A stretch of 9,530 nucleotides of DNA from Chitinophagaceae bacterium (GTDB taxonomy: Bacteria; Bacteroidota; Bacteroidia; Chitinophagales; Chitinophagaceae): the NCBI GenBank assembly GCA_947463105.1, contig CANHSD010000111.1:1-9530 (forward strand), in the 5' to 3' direction. Shown one piece after another: positions 1-6,338 of this stretch (its first letter is position 1; the number at the start of each line of letters is the position of its first letter). The notes under the pieces were generated by a model, which saw nothing but the letters and a program-made list of their open reading frames with translations, had not been told where the DNA came from and searched no databases. Both the position numbers and the translations under genes were made by a program.

Positions 1-418
1 CGCCGTCATGTTCATGAATGAGGAAAACGGATTAAGGGGTGGTACAAAATATGGTGAGGTGGCCAAAACAGAAAACAAGAAATTCATCATGGCCTTGGAA
101 AGTGATGCCGGTGGTTTCACACCAAGGGGATTTGGCTTTTCTGCAGATGCCAAGCAAAGTGAAAAAATCATGTCCTGGAAACCGCTTTTTCATCCTTACG
201 GAGCCTCGGAATTCAAAGTAGGTGGCGGTGGTGCTGATATTGGTCCGCTTCGCCCTCTGGGCACTGCCCTGATAGGATTGAACCCTGACTCACAGCGCTA
301 CATGGATCTTCACCATGCCAAAACAGATGTTTTTGAAGCGGTCAGTGAAAGGGAATTGAACCTGGGAACGGTTGTGATGGCGGCCATGGTCTACCTTGTC
401 AGCCAGTATGGTTTGTAA
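1..418 (+). CDS. M28-family zinc peptidase, C-terminal part (partial at left edge)
   Basis: This is the C-terminal portion of a secreted or periplasmic-type M28 metallopeptidase, which removes single residues from peptides using a two-zinc site. The frame is open to the left edge, so the true start lies outside; the first in-frame ATG at position 8 is not the start. Numbering from that ATG, NEENGLRGG (4-12) holds the Glu-Glu pair that in M28 enzymes supplies the catalytic base and a metal ligand. ESDAGGF (31-37) carries the next metal-binding Asp, and LHHAKTD (101-107) the C-terminal metal-binding His. The ESDAG and late HH-x-x-D motifs resemble the plasma glutamate carboxypeptidase (PGCP/CPQ) branch more than leucyl aminopeptidases. 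The first His and Asp ligands and any signal peptide would lie upstream, out of view. It converges on the methyltransferase gene with only 6 nt between stop codons. Family assignment is firm; the substrate is unknown. Confidence 0.88.
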   Translation, partial: AVMFMNEENGLRGGTKYGEVAKTENKKFIMALESDAGGFTPRGFGFSADAKQSEKIMSWKPLFHPYGASEFKVGGGGADIGPLRPLGTALIGLNPDSQRYMDLHHAKTDVFEAVSERELNLGTVVMAAMVYLVSQYGL

Positions 419-424
419 AGGAGG

Positions 425-1123
425 CTAATTGCCAATGATAAAAATGGCAGGTTCCTTGGGCAGGGTGATGCTGTTTTTTTTCCACTCGGATATCTTTTTG
501 GTCATCACCCATTCATCCCCCGAAGTCAGGTGGAAGGCAATACAGAGTTTTGTATTGTCTTGCAGCACTTGTTGCAGCGACTGAAGCATTTGGTTGTTGC
601 GGTAGGGAGTTTCAATAAACAGCTGGGTGAAGTTTTCATTGACTGCTTTTTTCTCCAGTGTTTTGATCATTTTTTCACGTTCTCCTGATGCTATGGGCAG
701 GTATCCGTTGAAGGTGAACTGTTGGCCATTCATGCCGCTGGCCATCAGTGCCAGTAGGATTGAGCTGGGTCCACTGAAGGGCTTCACCTGCGCTTTCATT
801 TCATGTGCAACGGCTACCAATTTTTGCCCGGGATCTGCAATGCCAGGGCAACCAGATTCACTGACAATACCAATCGTTTTGTTTTCTTTCAGAAGCGCTT
901 TAAAGGCCTCGATTTTTTCTTCTTCTGCCTGTCCTGTTTCATGCCATATTCTGGCATCAATATCAAAGGATTTATCAATTTTTTTAAATGCCCTTCTGGC
1001 TGTCCTTGTATTTTCTGCAAAGAATACCTGGCATGCATTGATGGCGGCTGCAATTGATGCTGGCAGGGCATCATAGCCATCTTCTGCCAGTGCAATTGGT
1101 ATCAACATTACTTTTCCATTCAT
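425..1123 (-). CDS. RsmI-like SAM-dependent methyltransferase (tetrapyrrole methylase fold)
   Basis: This 232-residue protein belongs to the tetrapyrrole (corrin/porphyrin) methylase superfamily and is closest in layout to RsmI, the enzyme that 2'-O-methylates C1402 of 16S rRNA. Visible matches are ENTRTARR (37-44, compare RsmI AEDTRHT), SESGCPGIADPG (88-99, compare SDAGTPxxxDPG), SGPSSILLALMASG (117-130) and FNGYLP (138-143). It ends in EPAIFIIGN, near where the methylase domain ends, so the C-terminal extension of full RsmI (about 280 residues) is missing. The N-terminal PTPIGNLxD motif of RsmI is replaced by PIALAEDGYD (9-18). I chose the ATG at 1123 because the frame upstream (to 1186) overlaps the preceding EI24 gene and adds an unconserved charged tail; this start leaves a 10-nt gap, and the pair is probably one operon. 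It may be a second RsmI-like paralogue rather than RsmI itself; the substrate is uncertain. Confidence 0.82.
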   Translation of the reverse strand: MNGKVMLIPIALAEDGYDALPASIAAAINACQVFFAENTRTARRAFKKIDKSFDIDARIWHETGQAEEEKIEAFKALLKENKTIGIVSESGCPGIADPGQKLVAVAHEMKAQVKPFSGPSSILLALMASGMNGQQFTFNGYLPIASGEREKMIKTLEKKAVNENFTQLFIETPYRNNQMLQSLQQVLQDNTKLCIAFHLTSGDEWVMTKKISEWKKNSITLPKEPAIFIIGN

Positions 1124-1133
1124 GGTATTCGTC

Positions 1134-1904
1134 TCAGGCAAAAGATTGTTTTTCTTTGATTTCGTGCATGCTGATGGTGGCTGCAATCACGGCATAGGCT
1201 GGAGCAAAAATCCATCCCACAAAAATAACACAATGCAGCATGTAGAAAATAATTCCATTGCCAATGGCCAGGCCCTTGTGTTGCCCAATAAAGTCGATGC
1301 TTTTTGTGGTACTGAGTTTGTTTCTTTCACAGGAATAATCCAGCATGGAGAAGCCGTAGTAATAGCACTCGATGAGGATGGCCAGAACAGGGGTGGCCCA
1401 GCCGATGAAAGGAAGCAAGGAAAGGAAAATAATGGAAATGATATAGACTGTCTGCCAGAGTGTATTCCTGACAGCCATTCTTATTCCCCTCACCACATCA
1501 GACAGGTATTGGCGCAGTTTGAATTCGAAAGGTTGCCCTTCAATGATGGAGGCTGTTTTTTCACTGAGAAATGAAAAGACAGGAGAACCCAGAATCAACC
1601 AGATGTATTTGAACAGCGAGAAGTACAACAGCATAAGGATCAGCCAAAGCATGATGCCCCCTACGGTAAACAGAAAGCCGATCCAGCTGTCTTGTAGGCG
1701 GGTCAACCATACCTGCAAACCTGTTTCTTTTGTCAGCCATTCAATGGCAGCATTGGCGGATTTGGAGAAGAAGTACATGCTGATGCCAAAGAGGATGGCA
1801 TAGCAAATTCCTGGAATGATGATCCATTTCCAAAGCTTATGTGCTCTGATGAACGCATGGGCCCTGAAATAGGACTGAATGGATATGACGATTTCTTTGA
1901 GCAT
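1134..1904 (-). CDS. EI24/CysZ-like integral membrane protein
   Basis: This 256-residue polytopic inner-membrane protein is of the EI24 (PF07264) type, the family that contains E. coli CysZ, a sulfate uptake protein of almost the same length. From the start at 1904, hydrophobic segments lie at about 25-46, 74-106, 150-180 and 214-246. Family-like features are a short SPVFSFLSEK turn (107-116) after the second hydrophobic block, and the stretch YYYGFSMLDY (181-190) followed by charged residues and a final hydrophobic hairpin. The open frame reaches 1964, but that extension would run into the divergent SLC13 region and begins with unconserved residues. MLKEIVISIQSYFRAHAF is a typical EI24 beginning, so 1904 is preferred. 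It is followed 10 nt later by the methyltransferase gene and is probably co-transcribed with it. The transported substrate is not shown by the sequence; sulfate is only a family precedent. Confidence 0.8.
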   Translation of the reverse strand: MLKEIVISIQSYFRAHAFIRAHKLWKWIIIPGICYAILFGISMYFFSKSANAAIEWLTKETGLQVWLTRLQDSWIGFLFTVGGIMLWLILMLLYFSLFKYIWLILGSPVFSFLSEKTASIIEGQPFEFKLRQYLSDVVRGIRMAVRNTLWQTVYIISIIFLSLLPFIGWATPVLAILIECYYYGFSMLDYSCERNKLSTTKSIDFIGQHKGLAIGNGIIFYMLHCVIFVGWIFAPAYAVIAATISMHEIKEKQSFA

Positions 1905-1986
1905 TTTCTGATGGATGGCAAAATACACATTTAAAGTCAAATGGATTGTGTTGGCATTGATCAATGCTGCACCAGGCTTTTCAATA
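1905..1986. other. Short divergent intergenic region between EI24 and SLC13 genes
   Basis: These 82 nt must carry the promoters of both divergent genes unless the starts are misplaced. I looked for the Bacteroidota -33 (TTTG) and -7 (TAnnTTTG) boxes on both strands. On the minus strand a TATTTTG near 1915-1921 resembles a -7 box one base short, with a TTTG near 1938-1941, but their spacing (about 12 nt) is too small. I see no convincing promoter and no Shine-Dalgarno sequence for either start. Confidence 0.4.
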
Positions 1987-3474
1987 ATGGACTATCTTCA
2001 TTCAAACTCCGCGCTGATGAATAAACTAGCCCTTCCGTCCAAGTCTTTCCTGGCACTGCTCAGTGGTCCGGCTTTGTTTTTGTTGGTCCTTTTTATCAAC
2101 CCTTTCACGCTGGAACCGCTTGCCAACAGGGTATTGGCAAGCGCTGTCCTCATGATTACATGGTGGATAACAGAAGCCATTCCCATGCCGGCAGTATCCA
2201 TCATTCCTTTGGTGCTCTTTCCTCTGATGGGTATTTCCAAAATCAGTGAAACAGCTGCGCCCTATGCCAATGAAGTAATCTTTCTGTTCATGGGGGGATT
2301 CATGATTGGATTGGGCATTGAAAAATGGAACCTGCACAAGCGCATTGCCTTGTCTATTGTACAGTTTACCGGAACAGGAGGAAACAGGATCATATTGGGT
2401 TTTATTCTTGCCACAGGATTCATCAGCATGTGGCTCAGCAATACAGCCACCACCATGATGATGTATCCGATTGCAGCATCAGTCATTGCAGTTGTATATG
2501 CAAAGAATGACCATAATCCCAACCTGCGCAATTTTGCACTCTGCATCATGCTGGCCATTGCCTATGCTTCCAATTTTGGAGGCATAGCCACCATTATCGG
2601 TACCCCGCCCAATGTTGCCTATTCCTCTTTCATCAGCAAAAAATTCGGCTATGATATTTCCTTTTTTGGTTGGATGTTTGTTGCCACGCCCGTAGCCATT
2701 CTGCTCTTGTTTTCCCTTTATCTTGTTTTGGTGAAAATGTTTCCCAACAGAATCGATTCAGATAAAGAGATGCATGCCCTCATCAAAAATGACTTGAAAG
2801 ATTTGGGACCAATGAGCACTCCGGAGAAAAGGGTAATGGGTATCTTCTTGCTTACTGCAACACTTTGGATTACCAGAGACCTGATCAATCAATGGGGAAT
2901 AGTCAAACTGGATGATAACATGATAGCAGTTTTTGGTGCCTTGCTGATGTTCATTGTGCCTTCTGGCCATTCAAAAGAATCAGCGGATAAAATTTTGGTA
3001 TGGGCGGATACCTCAAAAATGGCCTGGGGAATTTTATTGCTATTCGGCGGAGGCATTACACTGGCAACAGCTTTGGAAAAGGCTGGCCTGATTGGAATGT
3101 TGGGAAAATGGTTGGCAGGATTTTCAGGAAATTCATTGCTTTTGCTCATTGTCGCTGTAGCCGTGCTATCTATTTTTATCAGTGAAGTAATGAGCAATGT
3201 GGCCCAGGTGATTGTATTTGCCCCGGTAGTTACTGGCATTGCAGATGCCGTGGGCGTCAATCCTTTCATGTTGGGCATACCCATGACCCTTGCTGCAAGT
3301 TGTGCCTCCATGATGCCCATGGGTACGCCACCCAATGCCATTGTATTTTCAAGCGGTCACATCAAATTAAAGGAAATGATCAAGGCTGGTTTTGTCATGA
3401 ACCTGATCAGCATCCTGTTGATTGTATTGGCCAGTTATTTCCTGGTTCCACTGGTGATGGCCATCCTGAAATGA
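1987..3474 (+). CDS. SLC13/DASS-family sodium:anion (dicarboxylate or sulfate) symporter
   Basis: This 495-residue inner-membrane transporter is of the divalent anion:sodium symporter family (VcINDY, CitT, NaDC/NaS relatives), which couples sodium entry to uptake of dicarboxylates, citrate or sulfate. From the ATG at 1987, WWITEAIPMPAVSIIPLVLFP (59-79) is the N-terminal family signature. The two inverted-repeat substrate/Na+ sites follow: SNTATT (151-156) with GTPPN (205-209), and SNVAQV (403-408) with GTPPN (446-450). The second site has SNV instead of the usual SNT. About 11-12 hydrophobic segments and a hydrophilic loop at 252-285 fit the family. The frame opens at 1915, but the first 24 codons lie in the intergenic region and look non-coding. 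ATG 2017 (485 aa) is an equally plausible start; neither has a Shine-Dalgarno sequence. The gene is divergent from the EI24 gene and convergent with the PorP gene (4-nt gap). The family is certain; the anion is not. Confidence 0.93.
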   Translation: MDYLHSNSALMNKLALPSKSFLALLSGPALFLLVLFINPFTLEPLANRVLASAVLMITWWITEAIPMPAVSIIPLVLFPLMGISKISETAAPYANEVIFLFMGGFMIGLGIEKWNLHKRIALSIVQFTGTGGNRIILGFILATGFISMWLSNTATTMMMYPIAASVIAVVYAKNDHNPNLRNFALCIMLAIAYASNFGGIATIIGTPPNVAYSSFISKKFGYDISFFGWMFVATPVAILLLFSLYLVLVKMFPNRIDSDKEMHALIKNDLKDLGPMSTPEKRVMGIFLLTATLWITRDLINQWGIVKLDDNMIAVFGALLMFIVPSGHSKESADKILVWADTSKMAWGILLLFGGGITLATALEKAGLIGMLGKWLAGFSGNSLLLLIVAVAVLSIFISEVMSNVAQVIVFAPVVTGIADAVGVNPFMLGIPMTLAASCASMMPMGTPPNAIVFSSGHIKLKEMIKAGFVMNLISILLIVLASYFLVPLVMAILK

Positions 3475-3478
3475 TTGC

Positions 3479-4501
3479 CTAGAATTTCGGGCAGTTGATT
3501 TTTCGCTTCAGCGGATCACTAAATGGATTGATGTAAATGATGGACAACTCTGTTCCTCCCCTGGAGATAGAAGCGGGCCTTAGGGTAGAGGTGTTGATGT
3601 CATAAGAAACACCAATCCTGAAATGGTTTACTTCAATGCCCATATAAGGAATCAATGCATCGCCCAACCGGTACCATGCGCCAGCATAGAGGTCCAAAGG
3701 GCTTTCAGGGCTGCCTCCCATGGTATAGGAAAAAGCTCCTCCTGCAATGGTTTCTTTTGCTGCTCCCTGTACCTGGTGCATGATGCTGGCATGAAAAAAG
3801 CCATATTGTCCTATTGGAAAATAACTCCCACCATGCAAGGTTGTTCTTGTATTGAGCAAATAATTTCCTCCGTTGAAAGACTCAGATGGCCTGTTGACAT
3901 GGTACACGGATCCTCCAATATAAAAACCGTTGTCTCCATTGGTGCTCAGTGAATAGATGAAGCCTGTATTGATGTCAAGATAGTTGATGGAAAAAGGGCT
4001 GTTGGCAAATGCCTCGGTGGTCATCCCTGTAAAGCCAAGCGCAGTCAGTTCATCTTCAAAATCAGCCCTTCTTACATCCAGCCTTTTACTGGCATAAGTG
4101 CCCTGAAAGCCAATGGCCAACTGGTGCATTCCATCTTCATCAAGGGTTTTGGTGTAGGCCGTGCTGAGGGTATAAAATGAGTTGTTGAGGATCTTGTTTC
4201 CACTTTGGTCGTTCACAGCCATGAGCCCTACACCCCAGGTATCATTCTCAGGCAGGTTCTTATCCAGGATGCTGAAGTCAATCGCCGCAGTAGACGTGGT
4301 AAAGGCATTGTTGACCGTTGGCCATTGTTTTTTGAAGTTTCCTGAAAAACGATAGGTGCCACTGAATTTTCCAGTGTAGGCCGGGTTCAACGTCAAGGGT
4401 GAAACAAAAAATTGAGAAAAATGGGGGTCTTGTGCACGCAGTGATGATGCCATCAACATGATGGCAAGGCAGAAAAAAATACGGAATGGGTGTTTGTTCA
4501 T
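3479..4501 (-). CDS. PorP/SprF-family outer-membrane protein (type IX secretion/gliding)
   Basis: This 340-residue protein is of the PorP/SprF family, found only in Bacteroidota. These are outer-membrane beta-barrel proteins linked to the type IX secretion system and, for SprF, to surface delivery of a gliding adhesin. A signal peptide is visible: a basic N-terminus, hydrophobic core at about 8-19 and a probable cleavage after LRA (21-23), giving a mature protein starting QDPHFSQF. DPHFSQFFVSPLTLNPAYTG (25-44) is the family hallmark, followed by alternating polar/aromatic strands. The protein ends in CPKF, matching the usual CPRF-type end of the family. The gene starts 14 nt after the upp stop on the same strand and may be read from the upp promoter. 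No giant adhesin or PorK/L/M/N gene is in view, so this is an isolated paralogue whose partner cannot be named. No Shine-Dalgarno sequence precedes the start. Confidence 0.92.
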   Translation of the reverse strand: MNKHPFRIFFCLAIMLMASSLRAQDPHFSQFFVSPLTLNPAYTGKFSGTYRFSGNFKKQWPTVNNAFTTSTAAIDFSILDKNLPENDTWGVGLMAVNDQSGNKILNNSFYTLSTAYTKTLDEDGMHQLAIGFQGTYASKRLDVRRADFEDELTALGFTGMTTEAFANSPFSINYLDINTGFIYSLSTNGDNGFYIGGSVYHVNRPSESFNGGNYLLNTRTTLHGGSYFPIGQYGFFHASIMHQVQGAAKETIAGGAFSYTMGGSPESPLDLYAGAWYRLGDALIPYMGIEVNHFRIGVSYDINTSTLRPASISRGGTELSIIYINPFSDPLKRKINCPKF

Positions 4502-4515
4502 TGGATGGGAACTGG

Positions 4516-5166
4516 TTAGGATTGGGATTTTTCTCCGAACGCAAGATCTCCTGCATCACCTAAGCCCGGTACGATATATCCTTTTGCAGTCAGTTCTTCA
4601 TCTATCGATCCGCACCATATAGTCACTGCTGGTTCATGCCTCCTCAAAAATTCAATCCCTTCGGTACAGGCAATAACTGCGGCAACATGTATTTCTGAAG
4701 GGCTACCTTCTTTTTTAAGCAAATCAATTGTTTTCACAAGGGAGGCACCAGTGGCAAGCATGGGATCGCAAAGGATCAACACCCGCCTGTCAATCACCGG
4801 ACAGGCAAGGTATTCCAGGCTGATGTCAAAACTTCCATCTGCGTGATGCTTTCGGTAAGCCGCAATGAATGCATTGTCTGCCTTATCAAAATAATTCAGC
4901 ATTCCCTGGTGCAGTGGCAAGCCAGCCCTAAGGATGGTACCAAGTACGGGTTGTGTTTTTAATATTTTTGATTTGGCAATGCCCAATGGTGTCGTAATAT
5001 CTTGTTCTTCCCAGGGCAGGTTCTTGCTGATTTCATAGGCGATGATTTCACCAATGCGCTCTATATTCCTGCGGAACCGCATCCTGTCACCCTGAACTGC
5101 GGTGTCCCTTAACTCGCTGATCCAATTGCTGACAAGTGAATGGCTTTCACTTAGGTTTTTGACCAT
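4516..5166 (-). CDS. upp: Uracil phosphoribosyltransferase
   Basis: This cytoplasmic pyrimidine-salvage enzyme converts uracil and PRPP to UMP and pyrophosphate. It is 216 residues long (E. coli Upp is 208). FRRNIERIGEIIAYEIS (31-47) and ILRAGLPLHQGML (78-90) are typical of Bacteroidota UPRTases. LCDPMLATGAS (132-142) is the PRPP-binding loop. GYIVPGLGDAGDLAFG (196-211) is the conserved C-terminal uracil-binding segment; its GDLAFG ends differ from the common GDRxFG form, which is a mild variation in a position outside the core GLGDAGD. The start at 5166 gives a normal N-terminus and leaves 45 nt to the divergent anmK gene. A TAGTTTTG -7 box lies in that gap on this strand. The PorP/SprF gene follows by 14 nt. 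Assignment is secure. Confidence 0.96.
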   Translation of the reverse strand: MVKNLSESHSLVSNWISELRDTAVQGDRMRFRRNIERIGEIIAYEISKNLPWEEQDITTPLGIAKSKILKTQPVLGTILRAGLPLHQGMLNYFDKADNAFIAAYRKHHADGSFDISLEYLACPVIDRRVLILCDPMLATGASLVKTIDLLKKEGSPSEIHVAAVIACTEGIEFLRRHEPAVTIWCGSIDEELTAKGYIVPGLGDAGDLAFGEKSQS

Positions 5167-5193
5167 ACAATACTTTAATTTCGGGGTATCTTA

Positions 5194-5201
5194 CAAAACT
5201 A
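5194..5201 (-). promoter_or_regulatory. Candidate Bacteroidota -7 promoter box for upp
   Basis: The minus strand reads TAGTTTTG here, an exact match to the Bacteroidota -7 consensus TAnnTTTG. Transcription would begin near 5188, giving an untranslated leader of about 20 nt before the upp start at 5166. No TTTG -33 element is visible at the expected distance upstream (around 5221-5225), so this is a half-match only. The same 45-nt gap must also serve anmK; a TAATTTCG at 5176-5183 on the plus strand is a one-mismatch candidate for that gene. Confidence 0.4.
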
Positions 5202-5211
5202 AACATTATCT

Positions 5212-6309
5212 ATGTTATATCGCGTGATTGGGATCATGAGTGGTAGTTCGTTGGATGGATTGGACCTTGCATTTGCTGAAATTGAAGAGTTGGGAGGAAA
5301 ATGGCAATACAGCTTGTTAAAAGCTGATTGCTATCCTTATCCAGCTGAATGGCAGTCCAAGTTAAGCCAAGCACCTAAAATGGCGGCAGTGGATTTTGTT
5401 AAATTGGATGCCGATTACGGAAGTTTCATTGGTGATCAGATCAACAGGTTTATCGAAGCCAACCAATTGGAATACAAGGTTGGATTGATTGCATCCCATG
5501 GCCATACGGTATTCCATGTCCCTGGTTCGCATTCCATTCAAATTGGAGAAGGTGCTGCAATAGCAGCCAGAACGGCACTCCCGGTGGTGTCAGACCTTCG
5601 CTCGCTGGATGTGGCACTGGGCGGGCAAGGGGCGCCTATTGTTCCCATGGGAGAGAAGCTGTTGTTTTCATCACACCGTTATTTTTTAAATATTGGAGGA
5701 ATCGCCAACATATCTTTTAACGGCGATGCTTATTATGATGCATTTGATGTTTGTCCTGCCAATCGTGTGCTGAACATGCTGGCCCACGCAGTGGGTAAGG
5801 AATTTGATGAGAATGGCCAGTTAGCGGCTGCCGGTCGCATCAACGAGGCATTGCTGGATCAACTGAATGCAAAGGAATTTTACGTGCAGGATTATCCAAA
5901 ATCACTGGCCAATGAATTTGGAACGGAAGACATTCTTCCCCTAGTCAATTCATTTGCCTTGGCTCCAGCTGATGCACTTGCCACCTATGTTGAACATGTT
6001 GCGGTACAAGTTGCAGCATCAGTTGAGCGCATCAGCCAAAAGAGGAAGGTTGATCCTACCCGGGAGAAGCTATTGGTTACAGGCGGGGGAGCACTGAATG
6101 GTTATCTTGTTTCTCGGCTTGAGAAGCACCTTTCTCCTTATGCAATGGAAATCGAAGTTCCTGATCATGCCACTGTACAATACAAGGAGGCCCTGGTCAT
6201 GGCCTTGTTGGGTGTGCTGCGGTGGCGAGAAGAGGAAACGGTCATCCAAACGGTTACCGGTGCTTCACGGGCAAGTGTTGGTGGGGCCCTCTGGATGGGC
6301 GGAGATTGA
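5212..6309 (+). CDS. anmK: Anhydro-N-acetylmuramic acid kinase
   Basis: This cytoplasmic enzyme opens the 1,6-anhydro ring of anhMurNAc and phosphorylates it to MurNAc-6-phosphate, a step of peptidoglycan recycling. The 365 residues fit the family. Visible motifs are MSGSSLDGLD (9-18, the nucleotide-binding N-terminal loop), SHGHT (95-99), GGQGAPIVP (137-145), NIGGIAN (160-166), FDVCPANR (178-185, with Asp179 at the catalytic-base position), TGGGALN (290-296) and YKEALVMALLG (324-334). The canonical FDTGPGN motif is VCPAN here; from memory this form is common in Bacteroidota, so it is probably a lineage trait rather than loss of function. The ATG at 5212 is directly upstream of the conserved RVIGIMSG start and lacks a Shine-Dalgarno sequence. 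It is divergent from upp and convergent with the Nramp-like gene (29-nt gap). No murQ or other recycling gene is adjacent. Confidence 0.95.
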   Translation: MLYRVIGIMSGSSLDGLDLAFAEIEELGGKWQYSLLKADCYPYPAEWQSKLSQAPKMAAVDFVKLDADYGSFIGDQINRFIEANQLEYKVGLIASHGHTVFHVPGSHSIQIGEGAAIAARTALPVVSDLRSLDVALGGQGAPIVPMGEKLLFSSHRYFLNIGGIANISFNGDAYYDAFDVCPANRVLNMLAHAVGKEFDENGQLAAAGRINEALLDQLNAKEFYVQDYPKSLANEFGTEDILPLVNSFALAPADALATYVEHVAVQVAASVERISQKRKVDPTREKLLVTGGGALNGYLVSRLEKHLSPYAMEIEVPDHATVQYKEALVMALLGVLRWREEETVIQTVTGASRASVGGALWMGGD

Positions 6310-6338
6310 TCTGCTGAACAACCATATTTGACTCATGC

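Noticed and set aside
627..1574. Plus-strand frames of about 150 codons opposite the methyltransferase and EI24 genes
   Set aside because: They are antisense to well-supported genes, show low-complexity Ser/Phe/Cys-rich translations and match no family I know.
1905..1945. TATTTTG and TTTG on the minus strand considered as a promoter for the EI24 gene
   Set aside because: The -7-like box is one base short and the spacing (about 12 nt) is well below that of known Bacteroidota promoters; it also lies almost on the start codon.
2889..3341. 150-codon minus-strand frame opposite the SLC13 gene
   Set aside because: The translation is the antisense image of transmembrane codons, with no motif and no start context.
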